Assembly (NCBI GenBank): GCA_963576565.1
Contig: OY755038.1
Span: 12,477,756 to 12,541,755 of the forward strand
DNA length: 64,000 bases
Reading direction: 5' to 3'
Origin: Aspidapion aeneum
Taxonomy: Eukaryota > Arthropoda > Insecta > Coleoptera > Brentidae
The position numbers and the translations under genes were made by a program. Positions 57,379 through 64,000 of this stretch are shown piece by piece. Each line of letters opens with the position of its first letter. Position 1 is the first letter of the stretch. The notes under the pieces were generated by a model. The model had not been told where the DNA came from. It ran no database searches and saw only the letters and a program-made list of their open reading frames with translations.

Positions 57379-58538
57379 CACGGATCACCTAACAAACAGA
57401 TATATAAGCCGGCTGGCGGTCTTTGATCTCGCTGAATTCAACGATGGCTGAGCATTGGGAGTCAAGCTCAGGGCCGGACTAAAATAAATTTACGATAAAA
57501 TATAAATGTTTCAGATAGTGTTTACGAAAAAATATTTTTACTGCCAGAAACAATAAAAACCTTAAATAGTTTTGTAAAATAATAATCAGCGACCTAAAAG
57601 ATCTTAAAGTTCCTAGTTTGATGCATATCGATTCACAAATGGCAAAAACCGCCATTTTGGGCCTCCATTTTCTTGTTTTTAAATTTGGGTCAAAAATTCT
57701 ATTGAATTACCTTAAGCGCCGCGATGTTTCAAGTTTGATGCAAATCGGTGTGACAATATTAAAGTGCGCCATTTTGGGTCCGCCAATGTGATTTTTTTAA
57801 AGTTTAAGTTAAAAATCATAATCAACGACCTGAAAGATCTCGAAGTTCCGAGTTTGATGAAAGTCGGTTCAGAAATGAAAAAATCCGCCATTTTGGAGCC
57901 TCCATTTTCTTGTTTTTAAATTTAAGTCAACAATTCTATTGAATTACCTTAAGCGCCGCGATGTTTCAAGTTTGAGGGAATTCGGTGTGAAAATAATAAA
58001 GTCCGCCGTTTTGGATCCGCCATTTTATTTTTTTTTAGTTTAAGTTAAAAATAATAACCAGCGACCTGAAAGATGTCAACGTTCCGAGTTTGATGCATAT
58101 CGGTTCATAAATGGGAAAAACCGCCATTTTGCATCCGCCATTTTATTTATTTTTTTCCAATTAAAAAAAATGCTGAATTGTATAGTTACCACCAAAGACC
58201 TAGTTGGAAAGTTTGAAGAAATCGAGTGAATCTAAATAAAACAGTGATAATATCACGACACAAAAATCTCGCGGCTAATTGTTTTTACTTTGTACTTAAA
58301 TCATTTACAGACGCATCTCCTAGCACATTTAATTATTATATATAAAAAATCACAAATATCAAAGACAACATTCACATCGACACACCACTAATGCGCAACA
58401 AGTACTAAAAGTTTAAAAATTATTGAAATACAGAATGCGCCTCTGGAGTGGTTGACCCCAAAATGGCAGGCTGCGTGAAAGATGCGCGTAGCACCCCCCA
58501 CCACCTGAGTTCCCTATCTGTTTGTTAGGTGATCCGTG
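57379..58538. mobile_element. DNA transposon with CACGGATCACCT TIRs and 7-bp TSD
   Basis: TIRs CACGGATCACCTAACAAACA GATA / the reverse complement; exact TSD ATACAAC (57372-57378, 58539-58545; extendable to GATACAACC if the TIR starts one base later). 1160 bp, no transposase. 57589-58190 holds alternating ~120-bp units: A (GACCTGAAAGATCT..AGTTTGATG..CGGTTC) and B (TTAAGCGCCGCGATGTTTCA AG). Confidence 0.88.
57589..58190. repeat. A-B-A-B-A alternating tandem repeat inside the element
   Basis: Type A at about 57589, 57825 and 58064; type B at about 57711 and 57951; A+B is about 237 bp. Both share GTTTGATGNAAATCGGT and CGCCATTTTGG, a version of the recurrent core. Confidence 0.8.
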
Positions 58539-59100
58539 ATACAACCCTAAAATCGTTGGGGAGAGAAAAACTGCGTTTTCGTCCACTTTCACACATTGAC
58601 CTTGTTAAAAATCGATAGGGTCCTGACATCGATTCGCGTCGTTTCCGAGAAATAACTGCAAAATTTGATAGGTTGGCACGAGGGTGAAAATGGAAGTAGG
58701 TAATTTCCAAAGTCGGCACTATGTTGATGCCTTTAAAATACACAACTCGTGGTGTAGTGCAGGCGCTGTAGGTAGTTGAGTATGCAAAATATGAGGACCG
58801 CAGTTTGACAATGGATTCTTGCTAAGAAAAGGTCACCGATTAACGATCTGGATGTTGGCAAGCCATGTTTTGGTCCAATTTTTTTTATCCCCCCTTCTCT
58901 TATAGTCGTGTTTTTCTGAAAATTTAACTAAGTTGACGCCTTAAAGCCACAACGACAGAGAAATGAATCAAAAAAGAGTGTGACTTTTATAAATTCTTTA
59001 CTACTGAACCGATTTTGATGAAATAAAAAACATTTTGATGAGAATTGATTGCTTTTTAAAGATCATGATCACAATACTTTTTTCCCCGCATAAAGTGGTA

Positions 59101-59310
59101 CAGTCGGGGACTTTTTATATTGCCGGTGTAATTTTTTCTGACAAAATTTGGAATGTAAAGATATTTTAAAAAATATTGTTTTATAAGACGTATATATAAA
59201 GTCAGAGGTAAGGTTTACTATTTTTTTGTTTTGGTTCAAACTGGGTTTCCTAATTTCAAGTAGGAATATTTTCTAATTTCGAGCGCGGTCAAATAAAAAG
59301 TCCCCGACTG
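59101..59310 (+). mobile_element. Tc1/mariner-type MITE in left palindrome arm
   Basis: CAGTCGGGGACTTTTT to AAAAAGTCCCCGACTG, TA at 59099-59100 and 59311-59312; 210 bp, same family as 13053-13262. Confidence 0.92.
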
Positions 59311-59485
59311 TACAAATTAATAAAATCGGTGTAGGGTTTTTTATAAATTCATTATTACTGAACCGATTTTAGTAAAATAGAAAACATTGCACGGATCTTT
59401 GCACCATGATGTTTTTTCTTTCACTAAAATCGGTTCAGTAGTAATGAATTTATAAAGAACCCCTAACCGATTTTATTAATTTGTA

Positions 59486-59695
59486 CAGTCGGGGACTTTT
59501 TATTTGACCGCGCTCGAAATTAGAAAATATTCCTACTTGAAATTAGGAAACCCAGTTTGAACCAAAACAAAAAAATAGTAAACCTTACCTCTGACTTTAT
59601 ATATACGTCTTACAAAACAATATTTTTTAAAATATCTTTACATTCCAAATTTTGTCAGAAAAAATTACACCGGCAATTTAAAAAGTCCCCGACTG
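59486..59695 (-). mobile_element. Tc1/mariner-type MITE in right palindrome arm
   Basis: Mirror image of 59101-59310, TA at 59484-59485 and 59696-59697; it was in place before the arm was duplicated by inversion. Confidence 0.92.
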
Positions 59696-59884
59696 TACCA
59701 CTTTATGCGGGAGAAAAGTAGTATGATCATGATCTTTAAAAAGCAATCAATTCTCATCAAAATGTTTTTTATTTCATCAAAATCGGTTCAGTAGTAAAGA
59801 ATTTATAGAAGTCACACTTTTTTGATTCATTTCTCTGTCGTTGTGGCTTTAAGGCGTCAACTTAGTTAAATTTTCAGAAAAACA

Positions 59885-60830
59885 AGCAATGAATGCAGGC
59901 AGGATCAATGTAATCGTATAATTTGTAAAACAATGGTTAAAACAAAATATATGAGAACCACGTTACCGATTTTATTCCTTTCTACCTTGTTAAGTGGGAG
60001 AAAAGTTTTGCTTTTCTATAAATTAAAAAAAAAACAAAACATATTTAAAAAATAAGAATAAACACGCCATTTTGAAGAATCAATTATGATTCTGTCCGAC
60101 ATTTTAAATTTTAAGATGGCGGCAAATTTTGATTTTAATCTTTAAAGAGCAATCAATTATCGACATGATTTTTTTATTTCACTAAAATCGGTTTTATAAT
60201 AATGAGTTTAGAAGGAAATGAATGCAATTGGCAAGCAATCGTATAATCTGTAAAATAATGGTTGAAACAAAAATAGATTTTTTAAGAACCACCACACCGA
60301 TTTTACTAATTTGTATCTCATTTTGTTATGGAAAAGTAGTGCTTTTCTAGAAATTAAAAAAAAACTAAAATATTTTTGCAAAACAATATTAAACACGCCA
60401 ATATGAAGAATCAATTGTGATTCTGCCTGCCATCTTAAATTTTAAGATGGCGATAAATTTTGATCATGATCTTTAAAAAGCAATCAATACTAACTGGGAT
60501 ATTTTTTATTTTATTAAAATCGGTTTAGTAGTAATGAATTTATAAGGAAATAAATGCAGACATGATTGGAAAGGCAATCGTATAATATACAAAACAATGG
60601 TTGAAACAAAAAAAATTTTTAGAACCACTGAACCGATTTTGCTGATTTGTACCTTGTTGGGCGTGGCAAGAATGCGGCTTTCTTACTAATTTAAAAAAAT
60701 AATTAAAACATGTTCGCAACATAAGAATAAACGAGCATCTTTGAATGGTACACTTTAATTTCGTCCGCCATCTTGGATTATGAGATGGCGGACAAAAAAA
60801 TATATTTTGTCAAAACTCTGATTAATTCTC
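59885..60830. repeat. ~330-bp tandem repeat, three units
   Basis: CAATCGTATAATNTGTAAAA occurs near 59908, 60235 and 60574. Each unit continues with ATGGTTGAAACAAAA, ACCGATTTTACTAATTTGTA, CACGCCATTTTGAAGAATCA and ATTTTAAGATGGCGG-type text. Repeats with ACCGATTTTANTAA are again core-like. Minus frames 60208-60722 are repeat shadows. Confidence 0.8.
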
Positions 60831-61079
60831 TGACAAGTGTAGTTTATTCCATTAGAATTAATTGTATAGTTTAAAAGTTATAATGAAAAAAAAATTGTCC
60901 GGTTTTTTTTGGCCCACGCGGTATATTTTCAGAGATTTTGCTTCAAACGCGTAAAATTAATTAACTGTGAAGAGCGCACGACTATACGATTGGTGAAGAT
61001 TATCGAGTTTACTATTGGCCAAAGCATGTGATGTAAATGATCACATCGTTGGATTACGAGAATACAGAGCCCGTGGGTA
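60831..61079. other. Spacer
   Basis: No feature seen. Confidence 0.4.
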
Positions 61080-61118
61080 GTTTGGGCACGGATCACCTAA
61101 GGTGATCCGTGGTTTGGG
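61080..61118. mobile_element. TIR-only element: two fused 12-bp TIRs with exact 7-bp TSD
   Basis: GTTTGGG (61080-61086), CACGGATCACCT, one A, the reverse complement of CACGGATCACCT (61087-61111 in all), GTTTGGG (61112-61118). The TIR equals that of the 1160-bp element at 57379-58538. Confidence 0.8.
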
Positions 61119-61475
61119 GTTGGTAAAAATATTTCGAAAGTATATAACCCAAAGTTTTTTTTTTGAAGAGCCTTATTCAATCCACAATTAAGTATGTCCT
61201 GAATTAATTATTTCTTATTGTCATTGTACTTACAGCATAAATTATGCAGACGCCCACAGACACCCGTTCAGTTTTTTTCAGCTGCTCTTTTTCTTTGAGC
61301 GACTTACCCGAAAGGGTCATTGGTCATCTCGGTATTTGAACTCACTTAAAAGAAGTCAGGCTTTCACGTATTTTCGTCAAACATAGGGGACCCTCGGGCA
61401 ACAAAGGGTCTTGTAAGCTGCAACTACGAATAGGCCTAGGCATATTGAATCTATCGAAAAAATGTTTGCTGATTA
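61119..61475. other. Spacer
   Basis: No repeat or gene recognised. Confidence 0.4.
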
Positions 61476-62137
61476 CAGTGAAACCTCCTATAAGCGGACA
61501 CTCACGGTTCCGTCGATTTTGTCCGCTTATTGGAGGTGTCCGCTTATAAGAGGGAACTGCGAAATTTTAATATATATAACCAATTTCCGCTGCTTGAGTT
61601 TTTCTGATATTAAATTTTTCAGCGATCTTTCGTGCTGATAGATGTTCCTTCTCCGAAACGTTAACAACTTCCATTTTTTCACGTAAACTAAAAAGTTTTT
61701 TACTAGGCGCCACTTCACAGAGATGCATTACTACCCAACTGAACAATAAAAATCAAACACACAGTCCCGCCGTCTTTAGTAAAAATATGTCATACATACA
61801 AGGTCTCTAGTAAATACGAGAGAAGTATTTAGTCTCCGCATTAAAACGGAAAGAGGAATTCCCTGGCTGCAGAGTGCGTTGTTGCCAACATACTACATAA
61901 TGTTTATGCCCATGAGGTGCAGCGCTCCGTCCCGTTGTCAGAGGTTCGAGTCCGGTTAAGGGAGGTTTCAGAATTTTTTAACCAAAAAAAAATTGTCCGC
62001 GTCCGGTTATTAGAGTGTCCGGTTATAGGAGTGAATTTTACAGGTAATGAAATAGGGAAAAGCTTGGTTCCAACAAATTTGTCCGCTTAAAGGGAGTGTC
62101 CGCTTATTAGAGGTGTCCGCAAGGAGAGGTTTCACTG
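61476..62137 (-). mobile_element. Tigger/pogo transposon, internally deleted
   Basis: CAGTGAAACCTCCTATAAGC GGACAC at 61476 and GTGTCCGCAAGGAGAGGTTT CACTG ending 62137; subterminal TGTCCGCTTAT repeats at both ends. TA precedes; TG follows. 662 bp. It retains the start of a transposase on the minus strand. Confidence 0.85.
61567..61728 (-). pseudogene. Tigger transposase N-terminus (CENP-B-like HTH) fragment
   Basis: ATG at 61728, stop TAA at 61567-61569; 53 codons. SKKLFSLREKMEVVNVSEKE then HLSARKIAEKFNIRKTQAAEI follows the N-terminal helix-turn-helix pattern of Tigger/CENP-B proteins (..L.L.EK.E.I...E.....R.IAE.F.I...Q...I). The DDE catalytic region is deleted. The frame one base off (61527-61718) is its shadow. 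Confidence 0.78.
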
Positions 62138-62604
62138 TGTAAACAGTGGCGACTGCTTCAGGGAGGGCACCGGGGCAGTGCCCTCCCAAAACTAGACAAG
62201 AAACAGTATTTTTAATTGATTTATTTAAAAAAAGTTAAATCTTCCCTTACGACAAGATTGTCTAGTTCTTTTTATTATCTGTGGTTAACAACAAGCGATT
62301 AATTGGGTAAACTTTTTTAGCGTAAATAATTACAAGCCGGCAACGCCGCGCGGGGCAATGTTTCAATTTCACCCGTTTTTCAGCGGTGTATGGGTGGGTG
62401 TTTTCGCGCGGGGGCGGGAGGAATGTTTGTTTTAGTTGACATCGGCCATATTCATCGTGTGAAAACGTTCGTTGCCCTTTCTGCGTGTTGCCGGTTCTAT
62501 CGTTAGTAAAGACGAATAAGTTTGTTTTGATTTGGGGTATGTCGGTAGTAAAAAGCCTACTGGTCGCGTTTCATTGTTTGTTTTTGTTATCGTTTGTTTA
62601 TAAA

Positions 62605-62892
62605 ATGGAAATAAATACCGTCGATTACAAAATTCACTATGCAAATTTAAAAACGTTGACATATAAACTTCGATTACAAATAAAATCTTTAGGGCCACAT
62701 AGACCAGACCTAAAAATTAACCAAAATTTTAGTGCAAGTAATACCGAGAGGTGTTCCAAAAAACATAATAGAAAATTCAATAAAAAATTATACGATGCTG
62801 AAAACTGTTTGTGCGGTTGTAAAAAAGAAATGTTTTTTTTTGGTTTATTTGTCTTGTTACGAACAATCTACGAAGTGATCCTGCATGGGTGA
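62605..62892 (+). pseudogene. hAT transposase fragment, TTF-type zinc finger region
   Basis: Reads LGPHRPDLKINQNF, then RKFNKKLYDAENCLCGCKKE and MFFFGLFVLL, resembling the TTF-type finger of ZMYM1-like hATs (GP.RP.L....R.F...Y....WL.GC....ALFCFPCLLF). Key Cys residues of the ..FCFPC.. part are lost (FFFG), so the finger is degraded. Stop at 62890-62892, with an overlapping frame at 62885 continuing: a frameshift. Confidence 0.65.
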
Positions 62893-63133
62893 AAAGTTAA
62901 AAAGACACAAAGTAAGTGGTATTTATTTAAATAACCACATAGAATTTTCGATGCTAGGCAAGACTGATATTAGGTGCCAATTGAATAGTGCCTATAGGCA
63001 AAACGTTACCGAACAAAATGAAAATGTGACAAAAATTAGATATATACTTAGTATATATTATATTCTATTTCGATTGCTGATAAAAGAAAAAATTGCACTG
63101 TCAGAAACGAGCTTTAGAGACATTTTTATGTAA
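62885..63133 (+). pseudogene. hAT transposase fragment downstream of the frameshift
   Basis: Reads KLKRHKVSGIYLNNHIEFSM, LGKTDIRCQLNSAYRQN and VTEQNENVTKIRYILS, collinear with 54317-54450, then diverges after RYILS and stops at 63131. The copy at 54317 is better preserved in its last part. Confidence 0.7.
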
Positions 63134-63135
63134 AT

Positions 63136-63480
63136 AAAATAGACCCAGAGTTCCCCTATCCGACCGACATGGTTTTTCTTATCCTTTGTTCGTTTACTAC
63201 AATAAACAAGGAGACAAAAAAGAATTCCAAATTATCATGTGGTCATTGATAACGCCATAGAGGCAGCAAGCCACCATATTTTTTAATTATTGTTATTTGA
63301 GAAGAATATTTTTTTATTATCTTTATATGCTGGCATTTGGGAAGTAGGTAATATATATTTTTTATTAGTATTGTGTTTAATGGCCTGTAATAACAATAAT
63401 TATATTTTATTTGGAGATAAGGGCCACTATAATGTTATATCAAGTGTAAGTAGAATGCACAATTAAATTGATTTTTTATA
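63136..63480. other. AT-rich spacer
   Basis: Nothing recognised. Confidence 0.4.
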
Positions 63481-64000
63481 CGACTGTCTTGTAAAAGGGG
63501 GTTTTGCGCACGGAGAACACGATCTGAAAATGGCATTTTGCGCACGCTGTGTGGAAAACGTTTTGCACACGCTTATGTCATTTTTGCGCACGCCTATGTC
63601 ATTTCTGCATACGGGTCTCCCGTCATTGTGATTTTTGTTGTTGTCACCCGTCAATATAAGTTGGCTTAGTTCTGTAGCAACCGTCACTGCTCGTATGTTT
63701 TGGTTAGCGGATTACTTTTGAAGCTAAAACTTCGAATTTTAATTTTTGTGTAAAGAAAAATGAAGCGGGCTAAAAAAATAACCACTGGTATGTCCGAAAA
63801 ATATTATTTCCTACTTGCGAGCGTAAAACACGTTTTTACGCACCAATTTTCATGTGGAAAGTTCAACTTCCCACATGCCGTGCGTAAAAGAAATTTTTAC
63901 GCACGGCGTGCGTAAAAAACTGGTTGGCGTGCGTGAAAATTGTTTTACGCACGCTGTTTTTTTGTAAAAAATGATACTATTTGGACCAAATAGAAATTAT
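63481..64000. repeat. Cluster of TGCGCACG and TTTTACGCAC motifs
   Basis: TTTGCGCACG or TTTGCACACG occurs four times at 63503-63600, and GCGTAAAA / TTTTACGC six times at 63820-63955, including an exact GTGCGTAAAA-GAAA(T)-TTTTACGCAC hairpin (63881-63905). Between them (63761) an ATG opens MKRAKKITTG with a GTATGT donor-like site. Could be a promoter-proximal region of a gene starting at the window edge or a repeat element; unresolved. Confidence 0.5.

Larger units (their letters stand above)
58909..59884. repeat. 976-bp near-perfect palindrome containing a MITE in each arm
   Basis: Left arm 58909-~59388, right arm ~59408-59884, spacer about 20 bp. Arms begin TGTTTTTCTGAAAATTTAAC and mirror each other throughout, including TGACGCCTTAAAGCCACAAC and the 210-bp CAGTCGGGGAC MITE. 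Differences are scattered point changes, and TTTTTATATTGCC versus TTTTTAAATTGCC at the MITE ends. Confidence 0.94.
62144..63135 (+). mobile_element. ZMYM1-like hAT transposon, longer decayed copy
   Basis: Starts CAGTGGCGACTGCTTCAGGG with an imperfect GGGCACCGGGGCAGTGCCC hairpin (62166-62184), then CTCCCAAAACTAGACAAG as in 53819. Contains two transposase fragments. 3' end not resolved; it adjoins AT-rich spacer. Confidence 0.75.

Noticed and set aside
61930..61965. GGTTCGAGTCC resembling a tRNA B box
   Set aside because: No pairing T-stem, acceptor stem or A box at proper spacing; it lies in the Tigger element.
62485..62600. Possible signal-anchor protein N-terminus (hydrophobic LLVAFHCLFLLSF)
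   Set aside because: It runs directly into the decayed hAT zinc-finger region and is absent from the sister copy.
1..64000. Endogenous viral elements or LTR retrotransposons
   Set aside because: No LTR pairs, polyprotein, integrase or reverse-transcriptase motifs were visible.

Overview
The window looks like an insect nuclear genome: AT-rich, introns with GT...AG borders, very dense in short non-autonomous DNA transposons, and with an insect-type TTAGG pentamer in one minisatellite. Order-level placement (possibly beetle-like) is a weak inference. No prokaryotic operons, rRNA, convincing tRNA or CRISPR array is visible. Only two host genes can be supported; the rest is repeats at several nesting levels.

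Bases 1-18386 (+ strand) hold most of a sororin/Dalmatian-type cohesin-protection gene whose 5' end lies outside the window. Exons: 1-883, 2520-4937, 7457-8157, 8614-8747, a tentative 22-nt microexon 8812-8833, 14368-14475 and 18309-18386 (stop). The last exon encodes the sororin C-terminal signature (W..xxFNKELEEVENFEL). The long disordered body carries five F-x-G-F/FGF-like motifs, an LxxIxE (PP2A-B56 type) motif, two KEN boxes and a 40-residue tandem repeat. A 748-bp tandem duplication (8399-9893) has copied exon 4 with its splice sites. The introns contain a 142-bp satellite (5337-6880), a 380-bp foldback (6897-7276), a decayed Harbinger transposon split by two Helentron-like (HINE) insertions (10062-12464), and further HINE and MITE copies.

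Bases 18387-35880 are intergenic: a 1-kb TIR element (19791-20814), another HINE, two recent tandem duplications (22398-23081, 23881-25466), a probable LINE 3' end (about 27310-28300, minus strand), a hAT MITE built from a CACAATC minisatellite (28429-28623) and a 169-bp satellite (30690-32955).

At 36286-36477 (+) lies what appears to be the first coding exon (64 codons, GTAAGT donor) of an unrecognised Ser/Thr-rich protein. No later exon is recognisable, so its first intron would run past the window end and contain everything after it: hAT MITEs with exact 8-bp target-site duplications, pogo/Tigger MITEs, a TTAGG-bearing minisatellite (37436-38190), a related TTCGG/CCGAA array inside a DNA transposon with 9-bp TSD (50098-51515) nested in a 2.7-kb foldback, a ~210-bp tandem array (46113-47440), a 976-bp near-perfect palindrome (58909-59884), an element reduced to two fused 12-bp TIRs with exact 7-bp TSDs (61080-61118), a Tigger deletion derivative, and two decayed ZMYM1-like hAT copies.

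Main interest: (1) the duplicated exon cassette and multivalent motif layout of the sororin/Dalmatian gene; (2) DNA-transposon families whose interior is an expanding minisatellite, including telomere-like pentamers; (3) TIR-only remnants and long palindromes; (4) one degenerate core motif recurring in otherwise unrelated repeat families.
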